This document shows, piece after piece, positions 28,812 through 36,750 of a DNA stretch of 40,004 nt (position 1 is the first letter of the stretch; each line of letters opens with the position of its first letter). Made by a program: the position numbers and the translations under genes. Below the pieces are notes generated by a model that was given only the letters and a program-made list of their open reading frames with translations, was not told where the DNA came from and did not search any database. Origin of the DNA: Herpetosiphonaceae bacterium (GTDB taxonomy: Bacteria > Chloroflexota > Chloroflexia > Chloroflexales > Herpetosiphonaceae); the NCBI GenBank assembly GCA_013538855.1, contig JABXJS010000217.1:1-40004 (forward strand), read 5' to 3'.

Positions 28812-29414
28812 TCAGTTGACGTAGACCTCAAACATTGGCCGCGCATTCAGATCATCGCTGCTGCCCAGATCAAACGTGACGTGCACGACAAGCACCTGAC
28901 CAGGATCAACCAGCGTGTCGCTCGGTGTGGTCGAGATTGCGAAAGGCGTCCAGCTGCCAATCGGGGCCGCCTCTAGGTCCAGCGCCGTCGATGAGACGGT
29001 GTGCAGCAGCGCGCCGGACATATCGCGCACCTCCAATGTCACATTCGCGGTGCCCGTGTAGGTACCAGTGCTGGTGATCACGTTCATCTGCGCGCTGATC
29101 ACGTTGAGCGTGTGCGCTGGCGCAGGAAAGATGTAGTAGATATCGGACACGCCGCGGTTGGAGCGAAACGAGGCAACGTTGGACGCGCTGCGCCCAACCA
29201 GGTTGGTATAGCTCGCATCGCCCTCGCTGGTGAAGCCAAGCCGGATCAACTCGGGATAGACGGCACCCTGCGGGCTGCTGGCGGCCGCGCGCACGCTTGA
29301 GCTAGCGGGAGCTGTGTTGGCCAGCACCATCGCCGGCAGAATCACCACCACCGCCACCAGCGCCGCCGTTAGCGCGCTCCACAGCTTGACTTTGATACCA
29401 GAAGATGTATTCAT
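28812..29414 (-). CDS. Secreted paralogue of the LYLPVVLK surface protein
   Basis: The protein has 200 aa. ATG follows GAGGAG with 6-base spacing. A signal peptide or N-terminal anchor (LWSALTAALVAVVVILPAMVLA) precedes a single domain closely matching the next gene: RLGFTSEGDASYTNL, NVASFRSNRGVSDIYYIFP, STGTYTGTANVTLEVRDMSG, APIGSWTPF and DLGSSDDLNARPMFEV. Unlike its partner it ends right after the domain, with no Thr-Pro linker or C-terminal motif. It is therefore probably released, or held by its partner. The two genes arose by tandem duplication. It lies 37 bp after the fibre gene and 46 bp before its paralogue. I do not recognise the domain. Confidence 0.85.
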   Translation of the reverse strand: MNTSSGIKVKLWSALTAALVAVVVILPAMVLANTAPASSSVRAAASSPQGAVYPELIRLGFTSEGDASYTNLVGRSASNVASFRSNRGVSDIYYIFPAPAHTLNVISAQMNVITSTGTYTGTANVTLEVRDMSGALLHTVSSTALDLEAAPIGSWTPFAISTTPSDTLVDPGQVLVVHVTFDLGSSDDLNARPMFEVYVN

Positions 29415-29451
29415 AGTCTACTCCTCTTGAGAAAAAACAGCCCGAGCGGCG

Positions 29452-30938
29452 CTACTTCTGCGCGCCTTTTTCCAGCGCGTTCATGCGCTGCTCCAGCGTC
29501 TGCAGGCGCGTCTCTTGATCGGCGAGGCGCTGCTCTAGCTCGCTGATGTAGGCATCTTTGGCCTGGAGCTGGGTGTACAGCTCTTGGATGGCGGCGAGGG
29601 CGACACCGTTGGTGTCCAGCGGGGCGATGTGGCGGTCATCCTGGCCCAGGCCAAAGGCGCGGTAGAAATCCTGCGCGGTTGGGCCGATGTGGCGCACGCT
29701 GGCACCATCGGCCTTGTAGTTCCAGCTGAGCACCGGAAACTGCATCAGCGCGTCGAGCACGGCGGTCCCATCGACAGCGGCAAAGTTCTCCTTGGCATTG
29801 ACATCGGAGTACTCAACGACGTTGCCCTGCACCAGCACATTGCCGTTGACCTCCAGCTTGGCGCTGGGGCTAAGCGTGCCAATGCCGACGTTGCTGTTGC
29901 TCGCGACCACCAGCGAGGAGCTTGATGCACCTGGCAGGATGCGGAACGGCAGACGGGAGCCACCAGGCACATCGCGGATAAAGAAGCCCGCCTCGTTGCC
30001 GCCAATATCCCAGGTGTAGTCCCCCCAGCCGCCGCCGCTCTGCTCTAGGCGTATGGCGGGCGTATCACCATCATGCAGGTGCAGCTCAAGCACCGGCGCG
30101 TTGGTGTCGCGGCCAATATAGCCGTTGGCGCTCACATAGAGCGAGTTGGTTGGCGCGTTGGCGCGCACGGTAAACGGCACCTTGGCGTTGGTCACGTCCT
30201 CCAGCGAGAACTTATCCTCGCCGCCGCTGGCGTTGTCGTTGGCGGTCAGCTGCCAGTCAACGGCGGGAAACGCGCCAGTGCTGGTGTCCTCGAACTTGAT
30301 GCGCGTGTTGTTCTCCTTGAGGCGCAGCGTGTCAAAGCCAAAGCTTTCGCCGTTCACACAGTCGAGGCCGACGCAGATGCTGCTCTGCACAATCAGGTCA
30401 TCAGCGATCACCTGGTCGTTGATGCCAGGCGTGCCGCTGGTTCCGCTGGCGGCTGGCTGGGCAGCGCCGGAGCGCGTCGGCTGGCCTGTCTGCGGCTCCT
30501 TCAGATCGCCTGCAGCGATGATCGAGCCATTGAGGATGCGGAATGCGCCCGTCTGCACCACCGACTGCAGCGCCGCGCCGCTCGCTTGCGTGCGGCCCTC
30601 AGCGGCGGAGCCGACAGGTGCGCTCGTGGCGGGCACCACGGCGCGCAGCTCGTACACATACGTGCCATCGGCAAGGTGGCTGCCCTTGCTGGCAATATTC
30701 AGCACCACCGGCTGGCCGCCAGCGAAGGTCTGCTCCGTCACCGTGCCATCTGGGCCAGCGATGCGCAGCGTCGTACGCTGGGTCTGCTCCGGTACCTGCC
30801 AGCGCAGCGTCGTCTTGGCTGCCTGGGTCTGGGCGGTCGGGGCCTGCTGCGTCAGCTCGCGCGCCTGCGTTGTGCCCTGGGCGGCAAGCAGCAGCACTGT
30901 CAGCCCAGCATCAGCACTCGATTCGATAGCGTTTTCAT
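29452..30938 (-). CDS. Fibre-like secreted protein with S74 intramolecular chaperone domain (apparent frameshift in signal peptide)
   Basis: This would be about 495 aa if one base is restored. AAAAGGAG followed by ATG 30938 starts a signal peptide MKTLSNRVLMLG that hits TGA at 30902-30900. The -1 frame continues seamlessly as LTVLLLAAQGTTQA and stays open to 29452, so one base appears to be missing near 30903-30906. Without repair the open frame begins only at GTG 30897. The mature protein has an Ig-like N-terminal region, Gly/Ser/Ala-rich linkers, and beta-rich fibre segments (LYVSANGYIGRDTN, SNVGIGTLSPSAKLEVNGN) typical of trimeric tail-fibre-like proteins. The C-terminal S74 domain starts at the self-cleavage point YSDVNAKENF (Ser about 377, Lys about 382), then VRHIGPTAQDFYRAFGLG and a coiled coil ending in QRMNALEKG. 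S74 domains assemble trimeric fibres and cut themselves off. First surface gene of the operon. Confidence 0.85.
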
Positions 30939-31007
30939 GGACTTGCTCCTTTTGCTAGAGGATAAGGACAGCACGGGTGAGGTTTAGCATTGTTGGATGG
31001 GGCGCGC

Positions 31008-31298
31008 TTAGCGCTCAGGCTCCGCCTGTGCTGCACGACCAAGGCTGAGCTGCCATGCGCGCTCGGCCGCAGCCCAGTGCATAGCCGCCTGTCCAGCTGG
31101 CCGCCCCTCGCGCAGCCAGATAAAGTAGGCCGCGTCGCGGATCTGCGCCTCCGTTGGCACGTTTGTAATCCAGTATGCGCAGGTATTGTTAGCAGCGTCG
31201 TAGGGTGGGCGGCCAAAGGCATCGCGGCCGGGGGCGGGATTGGTGTAGCGGTAGCAATCGGCCCGCAGTGGGCAGTCAGTGCCGTAGCAGCGCAGCAT
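31008..31298 (-). CDS. Small Cys-rich protein with DUF2934-like C-terminus
   Basis: The protein has 96 aa. ATG 31298 is preceded by AAAGG with about 9-base spacing. The upstream in-frame CTG is less likely. The N-terminal half carries four cysteines (MLRCYGTDCPLRADCYRYT and, later, NNTCAYW) that could bind a metal or a cluster. The C-terminal half, PTEAQIRDAAYFIWLREGRP followed by AAMHWAAAERAW, matches the short DUF2934 pattern (IR..AY..W..EGRP.G....HW..AE). No signal peptide, so cytoplasmic. It is the first gene after a strong leftward promoter and 69 bp before the fibre gene, so it may be part of that operon. Function unknown. Confidence 0.75.
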   Translation of the reverse strand: MLRCYGTDCPLRADCYRYTNPAPGRDAFGRPPYDAANNTCAYWITNVPTEAQIRDAAYFIWLREGRPAGQAAMHWAAAERAWQLSLGRAAQAEPER

Positions 31299-31609
31299 GC
31301 ACCCAGCCTTTCTGGCGAACAGCACAGACCATCGGCTGCTAGCAAGCGCAGCCGCTCTGTCGGTGTTCGTCGTTTAGCACAATGAATGTTGTGGATGCCT
31401 GCATTATCGGCGGCTCAGCTACGCCTGTCAATAGGGTTTGGCGCAAATGTACGCACAAGAGGGCGACAATCAACCGTTGGGGGGAGCAGCAAGGTGGCGA
31501 TACAACCACATAGGCAGACAATCCCTTCACTACCACAGACTCCTTACATTCTACGATAGCGAGAGAGTCGATCATCTAAAGAGGCTACATGTATAGAAGG
31601 GAAACGACC
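31299..31609. other. Divergent intergenic region
   Basis: About 310 bp separate the leftward DUF2934/fibre operon from the rightward membrane-protein gene. The leftward promoter is at 31403-31431. For the rightward gene I see no convincing -35/-10 pair, only a possible TACGAT at 31552-31557. No gene is seen, and the DNA is less GC-rich than the flanks to the left. Confidence 0.55.
31403..31431 (-). promoter_or_regulatory. Near-consensus promoter TTGACA-17-GATAAT for the surface operon
   Basis: On the minus strand, TTGACA (31431-31426) and GATAAT (31408-31403) are separated by exactly 17 bases. The predicted start near 31396 gives a leader of about 98 bases before ATG 31298. It is the best housekeeping-type promoter seen for the leftward operon. 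Confidence 0.7.
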
Positions 31610-33373
31610 ATGAACGACGTAGCACACATTGTATCAACAACGCTTGTTCTCTCCGACAACGACCATGCTGGCGTGCAGAATATTGCTTCTCCTATCACCG
31701 TCATGGTGGCAGCCGACACCGTCGCCAGCACGCTCACCGCTGAAGCCACGACCGTTTGCCGCTACGAACAGATCGTCATTGTTGGGTCGCTAAACCTGAA
31801 GTATGCGCAGATCCATAGACCAGTCGAGTTCACAGAGTGTGTATTCACTGATGCGGTTGACCTACACTATGCAGAGTTTCAACAACCACTTACGTTTTTC
31901 AAGTGCACCTTTCTGCAAGGGTTCAACAGCGGTGATCGCACAGAGTCGCTGACGATCTACCATAAGGACCTGATCTGCAACCACTCGCACTTCTGTGGGC
32001 CAGCCTCATTTAATGGAGCACAGGTGGACGGCAATGCCCTGTTCAATGATGCGGTCTTTGCCGCCTGTGCCCACGCTGCGGATGTGCCAGATGTCGACTT
32101 TATCGGCTTTACCTGCAAAGGCGGCGTCGAATTTATCTGCACAACGTTCAAAGGCCATGTCACATTCAACACGATTGAGTGCCACGATGCGATGTTCAGC
32201 GGCGCGCAGTTTCTCTCCACCCAAGGCAGTGTTGACTTCAAAGGTGCCGTGATGGCTGGCAATCTTCAATTCGATGAGGCGGCCGTTGGCGCACTGAAGC
32301 AGCCAGCGCGGTTCAAAGCCGGGCTAGACGGCACGGGCATTCGGTGTGGGCGCAAGGCGCTCTTTACAGGCGCACAGTTCGAAGGCCCGCAGCTCGTCAC
32401 ATTTGAGCGCGCTGATTTTGGCTGGAAGTTAGACTGTCGCCACACCCTGTTTGCTGGCCCCGTTAGCTTCAGCGGCGCGCAGTGTGCTGGCGATGGCATA
32501 TTTCGGCGGGCCAAGTTCACGTACAGTCAAGGCCACGACAACGGCGATGTTGATATGCGCTTCTTCCACCTGCAAGGCAACCTTGATATGACGCTTGTGC
32601 GCTGTACGGGGGTTATCAACCTTGGGCAGGCGCTGGTGCGCGGCAAGCTCAAGCTTGAGGGTGCACACTTTAAGTCGAAGGTGCAGCTCTACGACACCAA
32701 CATCAAAATTTTCGAGCTACAGTCATACCACACAACCAGCCGCTTCGAAGGGTTTCCGTTTATACCAGATAGTCTCGACCTGACCAGCTGCACCTTCGAG
32801 CGCTTCCACGCTGGGCGCGAGGGCCAAGAGCAGCAGCTTGCACAGCGCTTTGTCCAATCCCAAGACCCACGCCGCTTCAGCCGTGATCCCTACATTCAGC
32901 TTGAGCACTACTATCAGAACAACGGCCAAGAGCACGCCGCCCGCACGATTCACCTGCTGGGCCATGAGGCCATCCGTCAGAATGCCCTGCGGCCCAACGG
33001 CGGCAGCATTAATTGGTCACGCAGCCAGAAGCTTAAGGATGGGGCCTTAAAATGGCTCACTGCATGGGGCCTGCATACCGAGCGGCTGCTGTTTGCTGCG
33101 CTAGCCTTTATCATTCTGGGGACGCTGGTTTTCCTCCCTGCTGGCAGCCTCCAGCCTGTGGCTGGCAGCGCGCAAGGGCTTAGCCTCACCTCGTTTCAAC
33201 ACTTCGCCTACAGCATTGATCGCTTTGTACCAGCGCTAGACCTGGGCTATGCCAACGCCTGGCAGCCAGTCGGCAGTGGCCGCATCATCTATGCATTTAT
33301 CCACTGTGTGGCTGGATGGACGATTATTCCGCTCTATGTAGCCTCGCTAACGGGCATCATCAAGAGCGAGTAG
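31610..33373 (+). CDS. Pentapeptide-like repeat protein with C-terminal membrane domain
   Basis: The protein has 587 aa. I prefer ATG 31610 (AAGGGA about 8 bases upstream). ATG 31589 in the same frame is possible with GAGG closer by. Residues about 55-400 have many degenerate A(N/D)LxF-like strands with Phe every five residues or so (KYAQIHRPVEFTECVFTDA, SFNGAQVDG, FKGAVMAGNLQFDEA, FEGPQLVTFERADF, VSFSGAQCAG). They fit a right-handed quadrilateral beta-helix. After a helical segment with charged residues, two hydrophobic segments follow (LLFAALAFIILGTLVFLPAG and IIYAFIHCVAGWTIIPLYVAS). Between them lies FAYSIDRFVPALDLGYANAW, a pattern I associate with pentapeptide-repeat membrane proteins of unknown function. 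GC content is visibly lower than in neighbours, suggesting transfer. Role unknown. Confidence 0.8.
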   Translation: MNDVAHIVSTTLVLSDNDHAGVQNIASPITVMVAADTVASTLTAEATTVCRYEQIVIVGSLNLKYAQIHRPVEFTECVFTDAVDLHYAEFQQPLTFFKCTFLQGFNSGDRTESLTIYHKDLICNHSHFCGPASFNGAQVDGNALFNDAVFAACAHAADVPDVDFIGFTCKGGVEFICTTFKGHVTFNTIECHDAMFSGAQFLSTQGSVDFKGAVMAGNLQFDEAAVGALKQPARFKAGLDGTGIRCGRKALFTGAQFEGPQLVTFERADFGWKLDCRHTLFAGPVSFSGAQCAGDGIFRRAKFTYSQGHDNGDVDMRFFHLQGNLDMTLVRCTGVINLGQALVRGKLKLEGAHFKSKVQLYDTNIKIFELQSYHTTSRFEGFPFIPDSLDLTSCTFERFHAGREGQEQQLAQRFVQSQDPRRFSRDPYIQLEHYYQNNGQEHAARTIHLLGHEAIRQNALRPNGGSINWSRSQKLKDGALKWLTAWGLHTERLLFAALAFIILGTLVFLPAGSLQPVAGSAQGLSLTSFQHFAYSIDRFVPALDLGYANAWQPVGSGRIIYAFIHCVAGWTIIPLYVASLTGIIKSE

Positions 33374-33399
33374 CGCTCATCAGTGCGCGAGTCACCGCT

Positions 33400-33433
33400 G
33401 TGCGCCAAGGCTCGCGGTTTAGCCTTGGCGCAC
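33400..33433. terminator. Perfect 13-bp bidirectional hairpin
   Basis: GTGCGCCAAGGCT (33400-33412) and AGCCTTGGCGCAC (33421-33433) enclose an 8-base loop, in the 66-bp gap between convergent stop codons. No T-run, but the stem is strong and the position serves both genes. Confidence 0.6.
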
Positions 33434-33439
33434 GTGGCG

Positions 33440-35095
33440 CTAAATCACCGCCTGCGCCGCGTGGCGGCCTGCAATGCGGCCAGAGAAGATACAGCCGCCG
33501 AGGAAGGTGCCCTCCAGGGCGCGATAGCCGTGCATGCCGCCGCCGCCAAAGCCCGCCACCTCGCCAGCGGCGTATAGGCCCGGCACCGGCTCGCCGTCGG
33601 CCCCGAGCACGCGACTCGCCAGGTCGGTCTGCAGGCCGCCAAGCGTCTTGCGCGTGAGGATGTGCAGCTTGACGGCGATCAGCGGACCAGCCTTGGGGTC
33701 GAGCAGGCGGTGCGGCTTGGCCACGCGAATGAGCTTGTCGCCAAGGTAGTTGCGCGCGCCGCGAATCGCCGTGATCTGCATATCTTTGGTGAAGGGGTTG
33801 TCGATCTCGCGGTCACGGGCTAGCACCTCGCGCTCGATGGCGCGCAGGTCCAGCAGCGGCTCCGGCGTGAGCTGATTCATGGCGCTGACCAGCTCGGGCA
33901 GCGTGCGCTTGACGATGAAGTCGGCCCCATGGCGCTTGAACGCCTCGACGGGACCAGGCGCGCCTGGCCGCACGCGCCCCAGCGTCTGCTTGATGCTCTT
34001 GTTGGTCAGGTCCGGGTTTTGCTCCGAGCCAGAGAGGGCGAACTCCTTCTCGATGATCTTCTGCGTCAGCACAAACCAGGTGTGCTCGTGGCCTGTCTGC
34101 ATTATGTGCTTCAGCGTCCCCAGCGTGTCGAAGCCCGGAAACAGCGGCACGGGCAGCCGATTGCCCGCTGCATCAAACCACAGCGACGAGGGGCCAGGCA
34201 AAATGCGAATGCCGTGCAGGCTCCAGATCGGGTTCCAGTTCTGGATGCCCTCGGTGTAGTGCCACATACGGTCGCGGTTGATGATCGTGCCACCAGCCGC
34301 TTCAGTGATCGCCAGCATGCGCCCGTCCACATGGTCGGGCACGCCGGAGAGCATGTGCTGCGGCGGCGTCCCGAGCCGCTCCGGCCAGTTTTGGCGCACC
34401 AGCTCGTGGTTGGCCCCGATGCCGCCGGAGGTGACGATCACCGCCTGGGCGGTCAATGTGAACTCGCCAACAACGACGCGCGAGCTAGGAGCGCCGCGCT
34501 CGACGCTGCTCGGCTCTAGAATCTCGCCGCGCACGCCATCGACTGCGCCGCCGCTGGTGGTCAGCTCGCTGACACGATGGCGGAACTTCAGCGTGATCAG
34601 CCCGCGCTGCTCGGCGGCGCGCACGCGGCGCACAAACGGCTCGATTACGCCAGGCCCGGTGCCCCAGGTCACATGAAAGCGCGGCACCGAGTTGCCATGG
34701 CCAATCGCGCCATAGCCGCCGCGCTCGGCCCAGCCGACGATGGGGAAGAAGCGCATGCCCTGCGCATGCAGCCAGGCGCGCTTCTCGCCAGCGGCGAACT
34801 CCAGATAGGCCGCAGCCCACTTGCGCGGCCAGTAGTCCTCAGGGCGATCGAAGGCGGCGGTGCCCATCCAGTCCTGATAGGCCAGATCAAACGAGTCGTG
34901 GATGCCGAGGCGGCGCTGCTCCGGCGAGTCAACGAAAAATAGCCCGCCAAACGACCAGAAGGCTTGGCCGCCGAGGCTCTGCTCCGGCTCCTGATCCACG
35001 ATGATCACATGGCGGCCAGCGTCGGCCAGCTCGGCGGCGGCAACCAGCCCGGCCAGTCCCGCGCCAACAACAATGACATCTGCGTCTGTCCCCAT
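33440..35095 (-). CDS. FAD-binding dehydrogenase (fumarate reductase/ketosteroid dehydrogenase-type flavoprotein)
   Basis: The protein has 551 aa, with ATG after GGGGGAA. The N-terminal FAD motif is VVGAGLAGLVAAAELADAG (residues 9-27), followed by VDQEPEQSLGGQAFWSFGG. Central sequence includes QAVIVTSGGIGANHELVRQ. The C-terminal FAD-contact segment is GLYAAGEVAGFGGGGMHGYR, then ALEGTFLGGCIFSGRIAGR. This is the pattern of the succinate dehydrogenase/fumarate reductase flavoprotein superfamily, in a subgroup widespread in actinobacteria and annotated simply as FAD-binding dehydrogenase, sometimes as a 3-ketosteroid delta-1-dehydrogenase relative. A soluble redox enzyme with unknown substrate is the safest statement. 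It stands alone between convergent and divergent neighbours. Confidence 0.92.
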   Translation of the reverse strand: MGTDADVIVVGAGLAGLVAAAELADAGRHVIIVDQEPEQSLGGQAFWSFGGLFFVDSPEQRRLGIHDSFDLAYQDWMGTAAFDRPEDYWPRKWAAAYLEFAAGEKRAWLHAQGMRFFPIVGWAERGGYGAIGHGNSVPRFHVTWGTGPGVIEPFVRRVRAAEQRGLITLKFRHRVSELTTSGGAVDGVRGEILEPSSVERGAPSSRVVVGEFTLTAQAVIVTSGGIGANHELVRQNWPERLGTPPQHMLSGVPDHVDGRMLAITEAAGGTIINRDRMWHYTEGIQNWNPIWSLHGIRILPGPSSLWFDAAGNRLPVPLFPGFDTLGTLKHIMQTGHEHTWFVLTQKIIEKEFALSGSEQNPDLTNKSIKQTLGRVRPGAPGPVEAFKRHGADFIVKRTLPELVSAMNQLTPEPLLDLRAIEREVLARDREIDNPFTKDMQITAIRGARNYLGDKLIRVAKPHRLLDPKAGPLIAVKLHILTRKTLGGLQTDLASRVLGADGEPVPGLYAAGEVAGFGGGGMHGYRALEGTFLGGCIFSGRIAGRHAAQAVI

Positions 35096-35376
35096 ACGGT
35101 GTTCCCCCTGTGCTAGATCCTCTGCGCTTCATCTTAGCATGGCCGGACGCGCCAGCGTGCAGCGCTCGCGCCAGTCGCGCGGGAGCTGCTTGACATAGCG
35201 GTAGTCTGCTGCTACGCTCTGCCTTCAGATTTTAGCGCTGTAGCACAAGCAGCATACCAGCTGTAGCCCAGCAGAGACAGCAGGCTACAATGTGCAACGC
35301 CGCAGCATAGCAGCAGCGTACTGGGAGCATACGTAACGCATACCGCTAACCCCGGCAACACAAGAGGGAGTTTTCA
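35096..35376. other. Divergent intergenic region with promoter-like elements
   Basis: This 281-bp gap separates the flavoprotein and the Ala/Pro-repeat membrane protein. On the plus strand TTGACA (35190-35195) is followed 17 bases later by TACGCT (35213-35218), a partial -10. A second -10-like TACAAT (35286-35291) overlaps the right arm of a 7-bp inverted repeat TGTAGCC/GGCTACA (35262-35289). No gene seen. Confidence 0.4.
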
Positions 35377-36378
35377 ATGGACAATCTGATCGCGCAGGCC
35401 AAGCAGCTGCTCCAGCACCAGCAGCGCGAGCAGGCGCGCCAGCTGCTGATGCGCGCTGTCCGCGCCGCTGGCGGCAAGGTAGACGGCGAAGTGTGGTGGC
35501 TGCTTGGCCAGACGGTCGATGACTTAAATCAGCAGGCCGACTGTGTGGCCCGCGCCAAAGCCGCTGGCTATCAGCCACCGCCGTCTGCGCCGCGCCATGC
35601 CAACACGCCGGCCGCCGCCACTGGCGCAACTGTCGGCCTGCCCGCCGCTGTCACAGGCGCAACTGTCGCCCTGCCCGCCACGCCACAGCCCGCCGCTGCC
35701 ACTGGCGCGACTGTCGCCCTGCCCGCCACACCAAACAGCGCCAGCGCACCCGCCTACACTGCCGCCACGATCACGCTGCCTGCCACACCACCGCCCGACG
35801 CAGTGGCGCTGCCCTGGGAGCAGCCGCAGCCCCCCGCTGCCACTGGCGCGACTGTCGCCCTGCCCGCCACACCACCGCCCGACGCAGTGGCGCTGCCCTG
35901 GGAGCAGCCGCAGGCCCCCGCCGCGCCACCGAACAATGGAGTGAGGCCGCCGAAGCGCGCAAAAGCGCAGCGCCGCGCTGCCGAGACACAGCAGCGCTCG
36001 CCCTACCCGCAGGAGCAGATCGACTTCGTAATCGCCGAGTTTGGCCGCCACGAGGACCGCTACGAGATTGTGCAGAAGGTGATCGCGCGCTACAACGGCA
36101 ACTACAAGGATGCCGAGGCGCTGATCGAATACGTCCAGCATAGCTACAGCGGCTCGATCGCCCGCAAACAGATGCCGCTCATTCTGGTCCTCAGCATCGC
36201 CGGCATCATCGGTGGCCTGTACCTCGTGGGAACATCGGTGTGGTACTGGCAGTCGGCTCCGCTCATCTACTCGCTGCTTAGCCCGCGGCTGATCTTCCGC
36301 TTTGGGAGTGGGCTAGCCATGCTGATCGGCGGCATCGCCGGCATCGTGCGCAATCTCATGCACATCACCCGCAGCTAA
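35377..36378 (+). CDS. Membrane protein with Ala/Pro-rich repeats
   Basis: The protein has 333 aa. ATG follows GAGGGAG with 6-base spacing. Residues 1-65 form a helical, TPR-like segment (AKQLLQHQQREQARQLLMRA, then VWWLLGQTVDDL). Residues about 75-205 are low-complexity linker built from AATGATVALPATP units and two 28-residue copies containing PPPDAVALPWEQPQ. A predicted helical segment follows (YPQEQIDFVIAEFGRHEDRY, IVQKVIARYNGNYKDAEALI). Two C-terminal membrane helices end the protein (MPLILVLSIAGIIGGLYLVG and FGSGLAMLIGGIAGIVRNLM). It is tail-anchored with most of the chain probably cytoplasmic; the TPR-like start with a disordered linker suggests a scaffold. I do not recognise the whole protein. 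Confidence 0.8.
   Translation: MDNLIAQAKQLLQHQQREQARQLLMRAVRAAGGKVDGEVWWLLGQTVDDLNQQADCVARAKAAGYQPPPSAPRHANTPAAATGATVGLPAAVTGATVALPATPQPAAATGATVALPATPNSASAPAYTAATITLPATPPPDAVALPWEQPQPPAATGATVALPATPPPDAVALPWEQPQAPAAPPNNGVRPPKRAKAQRRAAETQQRSPYPQEQIDFVIAEFGRHEDRYEIVQKVIARYNGNYKDAEALIEYVQHSYSGSIARKQMPLILVLSIAGIIGGLYLVGTSVWYWQSAPLIYSLLSPRLIFRFGSGLAMLIGGIAGIVRNLMHITRS
35782..35913. repeat. 84-bp in-gene direct repeat
   Basis: A 48-base block starting GCCACACCACCGCCCGACGC (35782-35829) recurs exactly at 35866-35913, part of an 84-base unit encoding 28 residues with the ALPWEQPQ core. Shorter CACTGGCGC(A/G)ACTGTCG units recur upstream from about 35618. The in-frame unit length keeps the protein open when copy number changes. 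Confidence 0.8.
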
Positions 36379-36384
36379 CGCCAG

Positions 36385-36474
36385 CCACGGCGCTGAGCCG
36401 ACCCAAACGAGCGCGTATGCGCGGCTGCGGATTGCCCCCCGTGGGCCTGCGCCTAACCACGGCGCTCTGGTTCA
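36385..36474. repeat. Intergenic repeat family, copy 1
   Basis: This shares a long near-identical core with copy 2, beginning ACGAGCGCGTATGCGCGGCT and ending CACGGCGCTCTGGTTCA. The unit contains the hairpin GCGCC-TAACCAC-GGCGC. It is non-coding and starts 6 bases after the stop codon of the Ala/Pro-repeat gene. Confidence 0.8.
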
Positions 36475-36507
36475 TACACTGCCGCCGAGCGGACCCTGGC
36501 GCGCCAA

Positions 36508-36598
36508 CCGCGGCGCTGGGCCGTCCCCAACGAGCGCGTATGCGCGGCTGCGGATTGCCCCCCCGTGGGCCTGCGCCTAACCACGGCGCTCTGGTTCA
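36508..36598. repeat. Intergenic repeat family, copy 2 (direct)
   Basis: This is the second direct copy, 123-124 bases after the first. It differs by one extra C in the C-run and a few changes in its left part (CCAACCGCGGCGCTGGGCC). Its left end carries a second version of the hairpin, GCGCC-AACCGC-GGCGC. Confidence 0.8.
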
Positions 36599-36608
36599 AT
36601 AAACAGCC

Positions 36609-36650
36609 GCGCCTGGGTCGCCAACGATGTGACCCAGGCGCATTTATTTT
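36609..36650 (+). terminator. Intrinsic terminator
   Basis: GCGCCTGGGTC (36609-36619) and GACCCAGGCGC (36631-36641) form a perfect 11-bp stem with an 11-base loop, followed by ATTTATTTT (36642-36650). It terminates rightward transcription from the Ala/Pro-repeat gene after both direct repeats. Confidence 0.75.
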
Positions 36651-36750
36651 ATGTCTACTAATTCTCACTGGCGGCGACAGCGTGCAGTTCACGAGCCTGT
36701 TGCGACAACTGTTGGGCTGAATACGTATGCCGCGCTGAGGTTTGGGAAAA

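Noticed and set aside
30894-30906. Programmed -1 ribosomal frameshift in the fibre gene
   Set aside because: No slippery heptamer is present and there is no reason to regulate a signal peptide this way. A lost base, real or technical, is simpler.
29452-30938. Prophage tail-fibre gene
   Set aside because: The fibre and S74 domains resemble phage tail proteins, but the gene has a bacterial signal peptide and no phage structural, lysis or packaging gene is nearby. A cellular surface protein fits better.
36417-36602. Small plus-strand frame across the intergenic repeats (61 codons)
   Set aside because: It reads twice through the repeat unit in the same frame by chance of unit length, without a ribosome site. 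The repeat is better described as non-coding.
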